In this document: one piece after another, positions 52,817-60,832 of the stretch | Numbering within the stretch: position 1 is the first letter of the stretch | Layout: each line of letters opens with the position of its first letter | Position numbers and translations under genes: made by a program | Virus record (IMG/VR): IMGVR_UViG_3300025012_000026 | Location: 124,001-188,000 of that record | Direction: 5' to 3' (one strand) | From: a virus | Length of the DNA stretch: 64,000 bases | Notes under the pieces: generated by a model | What the model was told of the DNA's origin: nothing | The model's input: the letters and a program-made list of their open reading frames with translations, nothing else | The model's database searches: none

Positions 52817-53626
52817 TTAATTAATCATATTCTCATAATCTTGATTCCCAACATTTTCACAAACCATTTGTGCTGTTTTTTCTTTGCATAAATAATGATT
52901 AATTACCATTAGTAACCATGTTAAAAATATTACTGGAATAGATGTTATTATAACAATAGCAATTAGTTCATCAATAAATTGTAATTTAATTATAATGCTA
53001 TTGTTTTCTACTAATTTGTTCATATAATTTACCACTAGAACTCTAGTTGACAATACTAACAACAAACCACTAATAATAAATTTATTTCTGATAACCGAAC
53101 TAAATAGATTAATTTTTACTTTGCTGTTTTTTCTAACTAGAATTAAGGAAACAATACATAGATGCAAAATTTTGATTGGAATGGCCCATAAGATATTGTA
53201 CATGACATTATCATTAAAAAAACTATATGGCTTATCTAATAACGATAATAGAAGTGGACAGTATGCGTATTCTATTATTCCTACAATGACGAAGCTTCCG
53301 ACTGTATAGATTGCTGTTTTAAATATTAATGATATGTTTATGTCAAAACTGTTTGTGATGACTATGTATTCCATTAAGATTATCATTAGAAACATAATTG
53401 ATAATATAGAATTTTGTTTTGGTACTATGATAATATACTTGAAGATATTTGCCATTATTGCTACTGGTAATGCTGTGAGCATAATCCATGTTAGACTACG
53501 TTTCCACATTAAAATATCTAGTAGATCATTAATTTTTAAAAGTGATAATGCGATGATTACAATGAACATTTGTTCAGGGAGGCCAACAAATATGGTGTTT
53601 AGGATGGCATTTGTTATGGATTGCAT
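52817..53626 (-). CDS. AgrC-like sensor membrane protein without kinase (receptor B)
   Basis: 269 residues, start MQSITNAILNTIFVGLPEQM after AAAGGAG. Six or seven hydrophobic segments, then a cytosolic tail of about 25 residues. The N-terminal 70 residues align with the protein at 55463-56248 (ITNAIL..., LPEQMF/LPEEIF, LLDI.MW, IFKYIII.PK). It resembles AgrC sensor domains but no HisKA or HATPase part follows. It starts 7 bases after the AgrB stop, so it is co-translated with the peptide processor. Confidence 0.7.
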   Translation of the reverse strand: MQSITNAILNTIFVGLPEQMFIVIIALSLLKINDLLDILMWKRSLTWIMLTALPVAIMANIFKYIIIVPKQNSILSIMFLMIILMEYIVITNSFDINISLIFKTAIYTVGSFVIVGIIEYAYCPLLLSLLDKPYSFFNDNVMYNILWAIPIKILHLCIVSLILVRKNSKVKINLFSSVIRNKFIISGLLLVLSTRVLVVNYMNKLVENNSIIIKLQFIDELIAIVIITSIPVIFLTWLLMVINHYLCKEKTAQMVCENVGNQDYENMIN

Positions 53627-53644
53627 ATGGGTGTTCACTCCTTT

Positions 53645-54277
53645 TTATTTTATTTTTGAATCTAGCGCAGAATAAACAATTTGCCCTATTCTGCTTATAC
53701 TAAATAATTCTAATAATAATCCAAAACAACTTGAAATTACAATAATCTTTAGATTGAAAAGTAGGGAGATGGTCATTATGATTGTCCATATAAATAGATA
53801 ATATGATGACCATCTTTTGAATTTTTTGATTTCTAATGGCTCTGTGATTGGTTTATTTGGTGTATCTCTAGGTACATAACGATAAATTATATACATTGTC
53901 ATTACAACACAGAAATTGAATAAATACCACATGTCTATAAATGACCAATATTGGAGTGTATATTTGATTAATAATGCTGATCCAATGAACTGAATGGTTG
54001 AAAAAGTTATACATTTATTATATTCCCCGAAATGGTATCCACCTGCTATGATACGTAAACTACTGAAGGTCAAGGCGATTATTAGGGTAGGAAGCTTTAT
54101 GCTAAAAATAGATGCTAAAGATACCATTAACATAGCCTTAAAAATAGCACCCCAAACTACCATGAAACCATATGTGAAAACCTCAATCTGATCTTCTACG
54201 GTAGGATATTTATCATTAGGTACTTTTTTTGCTAACCACTTAGCAGAATGATTTGATACAAATTCTATAAAACTCAT
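53645..54277 (-). CDS. agrB: AgrB-type autoinducer-processing cysteine protease
   Basis: 210 residues, multi-pass membrane protein. The catalytic motif LRIIAGGYHFGEYNKCI carries His82 and Cys89 at the AgrB spacing, and PRDTPNKPI is the conserved AgrB loop. It should cut the C-terminal tail of AgrD and form the ring of the signal peptide. It lies in the same operon as the HTH-MazF gene and receptor B, whereas agrD is in the neighbouring operon. Confidence 0.92.
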   Translation of the reverse strand: MSFIEFVSNHSAKWLAKKVPNDKYPTVEDQIEVFTYGFMVVWGAIFKAMLMVSLASIFSIKLPTLIIALTFSSLRIIAGGYHFGEYNKCITFSTIQFIGSALLIKYTLQYWSFIDMWYLFNFCVVMTMYIIYRYVPRDTPNKPITEPLEIKKFKRWSSYYLFIWTIIMTISLLFNLKIIVISSCFGLLLELFSISRIGQIVYSALDSKIK

Positions 54278-54304
54278 TAAATTATTTAATCTTCCTTTCT
54301 TTTA

Positions 54305-55108
54305 TCATGCATAAGCCACCTGTTGCCCTACACTAGTATAATTATTTTCTTGTATATTCTGTCTGATTGGTTTAACTTTATTTAGATTTTTCAAAGTCTC
54401 TATTGCTTCCTCTTCGTTTACATGTAATTCTAAAATACCCTCAGATTTCATAAGGGCAATTTCAACTTTCAACATTATATTTGAAGGACATTCAGCGACT
54501 TTTTGAAATACTCCATTCTTTCCTATTAATCTTCTTTTTGATATTGTGTTTGGTAATTCACAACATATAATAGAGTCCTGTGGGATATTACATTCTTTAC
54601 TGCTTGCGAAAACGTGAGTCGGCATCTTAGCTTTGGATCTAGTTGTCATCGCTATGACAATAGAGTTGCTAGAGCAAGCATTCCCCTTATTATTTTGCAC
54701 CACAAGCACCATTCTTGGGCCGCCTACTTCACTATCTATCCCTTTGTCACCAAAGTCTGCGAAACAAAAATCTCCTCTTCTGACACGAATATTTTTTATT
54801 TGCTCTAAATCATTATTTGCATATAAAGAGTATCCACATGCTATTTTTAGATCCTGCAACGAAACCCTACCTTCTGAATTATTTGCGAAAACATTGAGGG
54901 TTTGAACGTTCGGATAAACATTTATTTTTTCACGAACGATAAGTTCTATGTACCCTCCTTCAATTTTGCAGTCTGCTCCAAAATTATTGATTGTCCTATG
55001 GGTTCCTTTAGCAAGCATAATTAAACTAGCTAGTTTCTTAAAATCCTTTTTGGCATTTACCTCAGTGTTGGTGGTATTAGTTGATTTGGCAAATAATTTG
55101 TTGAACAT
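54305..55108 (-). CDS. HTH (XRE-like) - MazF/PemK fusion protein
   Basis: 267 residues from MFNKLFAKS. The N-terminal region DFKKLASLIMLAKGTHRTIN...LQDLKIACGYS reads like an XRE-type helix-turn-helix domain. The C-terminal part RRGDFCFADFGDKG...GGPRMVLVVQN...VIAMTTRSKAK matches the MazF/PemK barrel (endoribonuclease family). It is first in the operon with agrB. A DNA-binding toxin-derived regulator or a quorum-controlled mRNA interferase are the two readings. The promoter is at 55172-55201. Confidence 0.7.
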   Translation of the reverse strand: MFNKLFAKSTNTTNTEVNAKKDFKKLASLIMLAKGTHRTINNFGADCKIEGGYIELIVREKINVYPNVQTLNVFANNSEGRVSLQDLKIACGYSLYANNDLEQIKNIRVRRGDFCFADFGDKGIDSEVGGPRMVLVVQNNKGNACSSNSIVIAMTTRSKAKMPTHVFASSKECNIPQDSIICCELPNTISKRRLIGKNGVFQKVAECPSNIMLKVEIALMKSEGILELHVNEEEAIETLKNLNKVKPIRQNIQENNYTSVGQQVAYA

Positions 55109-55171
55109 AATAATGCACATCCTTTTCATATTTAATAAGATATAAAATAATTTTCTTTAACTGATAGTATA

Positions 55172-55201
55172 ATTATATCTTATTATGTATGGATATGTCA
55201 A
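55172..55201 (-). promoter_or_regulatory. Promoter of the mazF-fusion/agrB/receptor B operon
   Basis: TTGACA (55196-55201), 18 bp, TATAAT (55172-55177) on the minus strand, directly after the agrD hairpin. Confidence 0.9.
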
Positions 55202-55240
55202 CATAATTATTTTCAATTGTCTATTAATTTATATTATGGT

Positions 55241-55270
55241 TATAGGAGAGAACCGAAGTCCTCTCCTATA
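55241..55270 (-). terminator. Long hairpin with TTCG tetraloop after agrD
   Basis: A 13-bp stem (one G-U) TATAGGAGAGGAC/GTTCTCTCCTATA capped by TTCG, between the agrD stop and the next promoter. No U tract, but a very stable fold that should end or protect the receptor A-agrD transcript. Confidence 0.7.
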
Positions 55271-55287
55271 TGTAAAAGTGATTAAAA

Positions 55288-55407
55288 TTATTTATTTAGA
55301 CATTTAGGATCTTTTGGTTGATAAGAAAACGCCCAAGAAGCCATATTTGATGTAAATAGTGCTAACATAGATACTAATCCAGCAAGAACAATATATACTT
55401 TCTTCAT
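55288..55407 (-). CDS. agrD: AgrD-like autoinducing peptide precursor with serine at the ring position
   Basis: 39 residues after GGAGGTGACATTAAC. The layout is typical of clostridial AgrD: a hydrophobic leader (KKVYIVLAGLVSMLALF), a core SWAFS and the conserved tail YQPKDPKCL. Aligned to C. perfringens-type precursors (CLWFT before HQPEEPKSL), Ser replaces the ring cysteine, so the predicted signal is a five-residue lactone rather than a thiolactone. It follows receptor A and ends before a strong hairpin. Confidence 0.85.
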   Translation of the reverse strand: MKKVYIVLAGLVSMLALFTSNMASWAFSYQPKDPKCLNK

Positions 55408-55462
55408 GTTAATGTCACCTCCTTTCCAAGAATTTATTTATATAACAAATGCCTTAATCATC

Positions 55463-56248
55463 TTAATCAATAAGATTTTCTTGCGTTTGCTGTATACGTT
55501 TTTCTATACCGACTACACAATTTATCATATACCACAACACCATAAGAAATATAGTTGGTAGACTTAGAATGAATCCTATTGATAATATTTGTTCCCAAAT
55601 TGGCAATGTGCTTAAGATATTATTATATCCTATCAATTTCACAACATAAATTGTAAATAGTGTTAAGAAAGATATTATAAAAATTATCATATTGGTTAAT
55701 GGTTTATTTTTGAACACTAAATTGTACAATTTGATATTTACTTGTTCATTCATCTTAACTATAAAAAATATTATTATTGAGAATTCTAAAATTCTAGAAG
55801 GAATTACTAGTAAAAACATATAAGAAATATTTTGATTAAAATATTCATAAGGAATTTTTAACAATGAAAACGTTAGTGGCATATAAGCTAATTCAATTAA
55901 ACTGACTATTATTAGAGTAATCATTGAGTAAACTATGGTTTTAAATATTAGTTTATTTTCTTGAGTTATTTCAGTAATTCTTATTATGTAAATAATCGCC
56001 AACCAAAATATTATTAATGAGATTATTGATGTTAATAATTTAGGCAAAATTATAATATACTTAAAAATACTTATACACATTGCCATCAGCAATGAAGGTA
56101 TTATAATCCACTTAATATTTATTCTCCACATTCTTATGTCAAGTAAATCAAATCTTTTGAACAATATTAATGTCATACATGTTACAAATATTTCTTCAGG
56201 TAAGGATATAAGAACCATGTTCAATAAAGCATTTGTTACACCTTGCAT
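55463..56248 (-). CDS. AgrC-like sensor membrane protein without kinase (receptor A)
   Basis: 261 residues, start MQGVTNALLNMVLISLPEEI after AAAGAGGT. Six or seven transmembrane segments and a short charged tail ending IEKRIQQTQENLID. Paralogue of 52817-53626. Encoded just upstream of agrD, so each of the two operons pairs one such protein with one half of the signal-making machinery. The missing kinase means signalling must go through another partner. Confidence 0.7.
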   Translation of the reverse strand: MQGVTNALLNMVLISLPEEIFVTCMTLILFKRFDLLDIRMWRINIKWIIIPSLLMAMCISIFKYIIILPKLLTSIISLIIFWLAIIYIIRITEITQENKLIFKTIVYSMITLIIVSLIELAYMPLTFSLLKIPYEYFNQNISYMFLLVIPSRILEFSIIIFFIVKMNEQVNIKLYNLVFKNKPLTNMIIFIISFLTLFTIYVVKLIGYNNILSTLPIWEQILSIGFILSLPTIFLMVLWYMINCVVGIEKRIQQTQENLID

Positions 56249-56288
56249 ATGTATTACCTCTTTCTTATTCATTTCTTAACCTGTAATA

Positions 56289-56317
56289 AGTATACCATAA
56301 GACAAGGTGTAACGCAA
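56289..56317 (-). promoter_or_regulatory. Promoter of the receptor A-agrD operon
   Basis: TTGCGT (56312-56317), 17 bp, TATACT (56289-56294) on the minus strand, in the short gap after the DUF5317-like gene. Confidence 0.75.
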
Positions 56318-56329
56318 GTATTATTTTAT

Positions 56330-56941
56330 TTATTGATTCATATATACCTTATTAATTTCTTTGACTGAACAGTAAACTATTATAAAAGCAAATATTCTTA
56401 TTAAAATATCACCAATACTCCAAATTGACATACCAAATATATCAAATATATCGGACAAAAATATTAGATTTGTCATATGATCACCTAAAACATGAAAATC
56501 ATTAAACTTAGAAGCATTCATAATCATATCATACTGAGTGTAACCAGTTGAATAAGATACATCTGGGAAAATAGGCATCATCCCATGATTAAAGTACATT
56601 ACAATATAATTCAATACAAATCCACACAAGAGACTACAACAAGCGATAATATACTCTTTATACTTCTCATGCCTAAATAGAACATCAAGTCCTAGAATCA
56701 TATATGATCCTAATATAGCATTCTTTATTATGTGTTGATATTGAAGAAAGTAGTAATTTTGATTCATTATTGTATATTGTAGATAGATGTAAAATATAGA
56801 CATTAATATAACTGGATAGATACTCCATCTTTTTAGTATTGGTTTTATATTGTATGATTCTTTATGTATTTGGAATTTTCCTAGTTTTATGTAAAGATAT
56901 ATTTTAGAGAATATGAGCGATGCTATTAGTGTCTCGACCAT
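56330..56941 (-). CDS. DUF5317-like membrane protein, 203 aa
   Basis: Multi-pass membrane protein with the pattern NHGMMPIFP...H...T...FLSDIFDIFG...SIGDILIRI, matching DUF5317 (consensus NxGxMPV, then LxD and SxGDxL). It sits beside the agr-like genes and may belong to the same system. Function unknown. Confidence 0.65.
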   Translation of the reverse strand: MVETLIASLIFSKIYLYIKLGKFQIHKESYNIKPILKRWSIYPVILMSIFYIYLQYTIMNQNYYFLQYQHIIKNAILGSYMILGLDVLFRHEKYKEYIIACCSLLCGFVLNYIVMYFNHGMMPIFPDVSYSTGYTQYDMIMNASKFNDFHVLGDHMTNLIFLSDIFDIFGMSIWSIGDILIRIFAFIIVYCSVKEINKVYMNQ

Positions 56942-57001
56942 TTATTGTATTATCTCCTTTGTATTATTTTGTAATAATTTATTTATTTACAATCATGTAT
57001 T

Positions 57002-58738
57002 CTACGGAGGTTTATTATTTTGATCTTTAATCATATTCTCATAATCTACTAAATACATCCATTTAAGTAATTCACCAGTCTCAAGATCTTTACCACATGT
57101 TTTTTGTTTATTTTTGCAACATCTTCCAATTCCGACACGATTTATATTATATTCTTTTGATGCGTTTGCAATAGAATTGAATACTTTGTTTGTTGTCAAA
57201 CATATTATCTTCATATCTCTTGAACTATGTAGTATATACTTTATTTCTTGTTTATCTTTAAAAATATATTCTTCGTAATACATCCAAACCATCTTTTCCC
57301 CTGTTTCGGGATGTTTTCCTGCCGATTTTTGTATACCTAAACAACATGATGAAATATCACTATTCCTTATATTATACTTACTTGTTGCATCAGTTATAGA
57401 ATTAAAAATTTCATTAGTTGTTAAACAAACAACTTTTGTTTGCATTACTTCTTTAGTATCATAATCACACCACCCCAATTCTACACCTTGTTTTAAATAT
57501 CTAGAAACTGTAGAGGTATGAACCTTTATTATATCTGCTATTTCTACAGTCCTTTTAATTCCACTATTCCATAAATTACATGAAATTTTAACTAAACTTG
57601 AACATCCAGCCTCATGACACTTCAACCAATCTATATCTTTTTCTTTAAAATTAAGTAATATGGGCAATCTAGACCTCATTATGCTATTCTTTATCCACTC
57701 TAACTCAGACTTTCTACAATCGATTATTATGTAATTATTAATATTGTTTGTTCTCGCTAACCACTCTTTATCAAAATCATTTTCCTGAACTTCTGCTAAT
57801 GAAACTTTCCAATTACCTGTTATTTCTTCATAATGCTGAATTCCTTGAATTTCAATGACAATTTTATCTAATTTTTCTATGTAAAAATCATATCTGTATC
57901 CACCACACCATTTAAAAGTTATTTTACTCAATTGAGATTTAAAATTTAGATGTAATTGTTCTAAAAAAGATAGAAAGAACTTCTCTGGATAACTCACACC
58001 ATCGGAACATCTAGGGCAAGCAAATCCATGTACTACTAAGGTGCTAAAATTTAAATTTTTATCATATCCACAATCTGGACATTTCATAGGTATTTTTGGA
58101 TTTGATCCAAAAGAATGTTTATTTGCATCTTCTTTATTTACCAAATACTTAATTAAATGTGGATGAGTTGTCACAACCATATTACACATATTGCAATCAA
58201 GACTTCCATTTTGTCCATTTGTAAAACTACTAATACTTTTTAATTCACTTTCATGTTCTGGATGTTCTAAACACTTAAACCAATAACCTTTTTTATTAAA
58301 ACCTGCGGAACTAAAGCTTACATCATTAGGGCTTAATACTTTCCCATTTTTTATATTTTTTGCATCATCCCATCTAGATAATATCCAATCTGCCAATTCT
58401 TTAGGGAGATTATCGTAACACCATTGATAAAAAGATTTACTATTTTTTAATTTTGTAATTCTTCCATTTTCACTCACAAACAGTTTTATGGCACATTTTA
58501 TACAATAATATTTTTCACCCTCATGTCTTAAATCTATATAATGTCGCCATATGACATTTTTTATAATTTCTCCGCAACCATCACACTGAATATCGACTAA
58601 TGCGTGTGAACTATGAGGTAAATCCTCTACTTTCACTTCGAATTCATTGCCCATTTTTGTAAAGATATAATCTCTTTGTTCATAATATTTTTTAATACTT
58701 GCATTCCATTTCATTTTTACGGTTTTAGTTATTAACAA
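57002..58738 (-). CDS. Homing endonuclease with Vsr-like (EDxHD) nuclease and NUMOD1 repeats
   Basis: 578 residues. Zinc modules (CDGCG...CIKC; CNMC; CPDCG; CPRC) lead to a nuclease domain YPEKFFLSFLEQL...YRYDFYIEKLDKIVIEIQGIQHYEE with the Vsr/EDxHD signature. It is followed by an HTH (VEIADIIKVHTSTVSRYLKQ) and two NUMOD1 repeats. Start is TTG (58736-58738), inside a hairpin stem whose loop contains AAAGGTG. Confidence 0.85.
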   Translation of the reverse strand: MLITKTVKMKWNASIKKYYEQRDYIFTKMGNEFEVKVEDLPHSSHALVDIQCDGCGEIIKNVIWRHYIDLRHEGEKYYCIKCAIKLFVSENGRITKLKNSKSFYQWCYDNLPKELADWILSRWDDAKNIKNGKVLSPNDVSFSSAGFNKKGYWFKCLEHPEHESELKSISSFTNGQNGSLDCNMCNMVVTTHPHLIKYLVNKEDANKHSFGSNPKIPMKCPDCGYDKNLNFSTLVVHGFACPRCSDGVSYPEKFFLSFLEQLHLNFKSQLSKITFKWCGGYRYDFYIEKLDKIVIEIQGIQHYEEITGNWKVSLAEVQENDFDKEWLARTNNINNYIIIDCRKSELEWIKNSIMRSRLPILLNFKEKDIDWLKCHEAGCSSLVKISCNLWNSGIKRTVEIADIIKVHTSTVSRYLKQGVELGWCDYDTKEVMQTKVVCLTTNEIFNSITDATSKYNIRNSDISSCCLGIQKSAGKHPETGEKMVWMYYEEYIFKDKQEIKYILHSSRDMKIICLTTNKVFNSIANASKEYNINRVGIGRCCKNKQKTCGKDLETGELLKWMYLVDYENMIKDQNNKPP

Positions 58739-58771
58739 TTAGCAACACCTTTTTGCCAATTGTTAATAACT
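58727..58771 (-). promoter_or_regulatory. Hairpin with ribosome site in the loop and start codon in the stem
   Basis: 14-bp arms AGTTATTAACAATT (58727-58740) and its complement (58758-58771); the 17-nt loop holds the ribosome site, and the TTG start lies in the 3' arm. It predicts translational repression of the homing endonuclease. Confidence 0.75.
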
Positions 58772-58805
58772 TTATATTTTTCAATAAACATCCTTCTCCT
58801 TTTAT

Positions 58806-59216
58806 TTATGCATACACAATATTCTTATCTTTCTGACCTATTGAGAATTGAATAAGTATACCTTGATTTATACGTTCCATAGTTTCAGAATTACAATATC
58901 CAACTTTCTTCAAAAATATATCTTCATTTTTGTTAACTAACATAACTTGTTCACAGAGAGCAATAGAATCTCTTAATAGTCCTGAAGAGTTTTTATTTAT
59001 GCTTTTGTGAGTTGGTAATTTTGACTTCGTGCCGATAGAACTAATTGGACATATATGCACAACTGGACTGTAGCGATTTGCCATATTATTACTTACAATT
59101 ATGCATGGACGCAATTTTCCTTGGATAGATCCCTTGCCTTCTCCTAGATCAACTAACCATATCTCTCCTCGATTAAATTGTTGTGGTTGTTGAACATTAT
59201 TTATTACATTTTGCAT
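58806..59216 (-). CDS. Solitary MazF/PemK-family endoribonuclease
   Basis: 136 residues, start MQNVINNVQQPQQFNRGEIW after GAAGGAG. RGEIWLVDLGEGKGS...GKLRPCIIVSNN...CPISSIGTKSKLPTH and SGLLRDSIALCEQV follow the MazF pattern. Expected to cut mRNA. No MazE-like antitoxin gene is adjacent; translation may instead be limited by the start-region hairpin (59215-59260). Confidence 0.85.
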   Translation of the reverse strand: MQNVINNVQQPQQFNRGEIWLVDLGEGKGSIQGKLRPCIIVSNNMANRYSPVVHICPISSIGTKSKLPTHKSINKNSSGLLRDSIALCEQVMLVNKNEDIFLKKVGYCNSETMERINQGILIQFSIGQKDKNIVYA

Positions 59217-59260
59217 AATAATTATCACTCCTTCTTATTTAACCTTGTGATAATTATTAT
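59215..59260 (-). promoter_or_regulatory. Hairpin enclosing the MazF ribosome site, start in the stem
   Basis: 14-bp arms ATAATAATTATCAC (59215-59228) and its complement (59247-59260) around an 18-nt loop containing GAAGGA; the first two bases of the ATG pair in the stem. Same design as at 58727-58771. Confidence 0.75.
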
Positions 59261-59340
59261 TCCCCACAGCTTGGATAATATACGTTGTCCAACAAAACTT
59301 TTATTTCTACATTCTAATCACCCCCTTACATTCTAATACT

Positions 59341-59611
59341 TTACCACCATAAACTAGGCAAACACAATGCAAATATATTAACTATATCTTCTACTTTTTC
59401 TTTCTGCTCGTCAGTCCTTTTCATTGTACATAGATAATCTTTCATATAACCATAGTTTAAATGTGAAGTCCATTGACCAAGTTTCTTTTTCATCAAAACC
59501 ATATATTTCTCTTTCTTTAATCCATCGTTCTTGCCTTGAATCATCTTTATTCCAACCTTGAGGAGTATTGTCTTCTAATATACCAAGGTCTTTAAGATAT
59601 TTACCTAACAT
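59341..59611 (-). CDS. Hypothetical phage protein, frameshifted
   Basis: The first part (MLGKYLKDLGILEDNTPQGW...FDEKETWSMDFTFKLWLYERL) resembles a familiar phage family (FDE.ETW..D.TF..WLYERL). It stops early at 59411, and the matching C-terminus (RTDEQKEKVEDIVNIF) continues in another frame to 59341. Deleting one A from the run GAAAAGG (59418-59421) restores a single protein of about 89 residues. Indel real or artefactual. Confidence 0.6.
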
Positions 59612-60318
59612 TTATTTTCCTCCTCTAACCCCTTAAATGCCATAATAGCAACCTCTAATTGTTCCACACTTGGTTCCTTTGTGAAAATATATTTCTGCAA
59701 TAAACTTCCTACAAAATAAATTGGCTTAACAAACCACTTAATAATCCTATTATCAGATCTCATTACTTCATATGTAATTCCCCATCCTAATAACATTGCT
59801 CCAGAATGAACTAATGAAACTAATAATCCACTAATTATAATTAATCCAATATACAAATTAGTTCCACAATTATCATTTACACAACTTTGATTCATTGATG
59901 TTTCAATCGACACTTTACCATTTATTTCGTAATCATTTACCACTTTATGTTCTGCTCCATGATAATATTTCGTTTTACTACATTTATTAAATAACAACAT
60001 AAAAATAGGCAATATAATGAAATTATGATAGTTACTGTTTTGTAGACTGCTTGGTTCAAAATTGTATAGACCATAAGAATAAATAAGACTTAGTGCCAAT
60101 AATAACAAACCAAATTTTGTAAAAATTAATTTTAATATAATCCAATATGCTCTAGCAAAAGGTATTCTGTAAAGAAAATTCTCTAAAATATTTTGCTTAT
60201 CATCTTTGAGTATTTTATTTACAATAATATTATTGCCTTTTCTTATTGCTGTTGAAGTATGAGTTTCTGATTCAAACATTACATTATTGTATCCTGCTCT
60301 ACCACCTAGTAAATTCAT
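59605..60318 (-). CDS. DUF1385 (YqhQ-like) membrane protein
   Basis: 237 residues. An N-terminal LLGGRAGYNNVMFES...TAIRKG segment and the motif YYHGAEHKVVNDYEIN match DUF1385 (GGQAVIEGVMM, then YHGAEHK). Several transmembrane segments follow. The family's role is not settled; a phage copy is unusual. Confidence 0.75.
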   Translation of the reverse strand: MNLLGGRAGYNNVMFESETHTSTAIRKGNNIIVNKILKDDKQNILENFLYRIPFARAYWIILKLIFTKFGLLLLALSLIYSYGLYNFEPSSLQNSNYHNFIILPIFMLLFNKCSKTKYYHGAEHKVVNDYEINGKVSIETSMNQSCVNDNCGTNLYIGLIIISGLLVSLVHSGAMLLGWGITYEVMRSDNRIIKWFVKPIYFVGSLLQKYIFTKEPSVEQLEVAIMAFKGLEEENKC

Positions 60319-60330
60319 ATTCTATCCACC

Positions 60331-60594
60331 TCAAATCCCCTTAATATCATTCGGAATCCCAAATTCCCACTTATCACAACCTACAACCGGATAAATCTTA
60401 ATTATAAACCCATGTTGTACATTCATTTGCTCTCCTACTCTGCAATATTGTAATCTCCCATCTCTCATTCTAGCATTTTTACAAGTCAAACAAGTTTTAT
60501 TTATCACATTATAATCACAAACTTTTTCATGGATTTCCATTTCTTCTTTTGGGAGTAACATAGTACAGAAATCACATTTGAATATTGGTTTCAT
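60331..60594 (-). CDS. Cysteine-rich zinc-finger protein, 87 aa
   Basis: KCDFCTMLLPKEEMEIHEKVC is a C2HC-type finger and is followed by CLTCKNA...CRVG. Unknown role. Confidence 0.7.
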   Translation of the reverse strand: MKPIFKCDFCTMLLPKEEMEIHEKVCDYNVINKTCLTCKNARMRDGRLQYCRVGEQMNVQHGFIIKIYPVVGCDKWEFGIPNDIKGI

Positions 60595-60641
60595 ATTTAA
60601 TCACTCTCCTTTCTTTAATACAACAAGACAAAAGACTTGTT

Positions 60642-60818
60642 CTAAACCAACAACTTCTTTAATTCATGTTCAAAATAAAATGTTGCAGGATTTTCAATTA
60701 TAGTATAAGTATATCTAGCTTGTTTCAGTGTATAACCCCATTCATTTACCGTGACAATTTTACCATCTAATAATACTTTTTCTCCATCTTGAAATTTTGG
60801 ATTAAATTCATTAATCAA
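60642..60818 (-). CDS. Small hypothetical protein, 58 aa, TTG start
   Basis: TTG at 60816-60818 lies 7 bases after AAAGGAG. MINEFNPKFQDGEKVLLDGK start with a small SH3-like strand pattern. Unknown. Confidence 0.65.
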   Translation of the reverse strand: MINEFNPKFQDGEKVLLDGKIVTVNEWGYTLKQARYTYTIIENPATFYFEHELKKLLV

Positions 60819-60832
60819 TTTAATTCTCCTTT

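Noticed and set aside
58806-59216. Classical MazEF toxin-antitoxin pair
   Set aside because: No MazE-like small gene lies on either side; the neighbours are a homing endonuclease and a phage structural-style orphan.
59341-59544. 67-residue open frame as a separate gene
   Set aside because: It has no ribosome site, and its C-terminal half is better explained as the frameshifted end of the gene starting at 59611.
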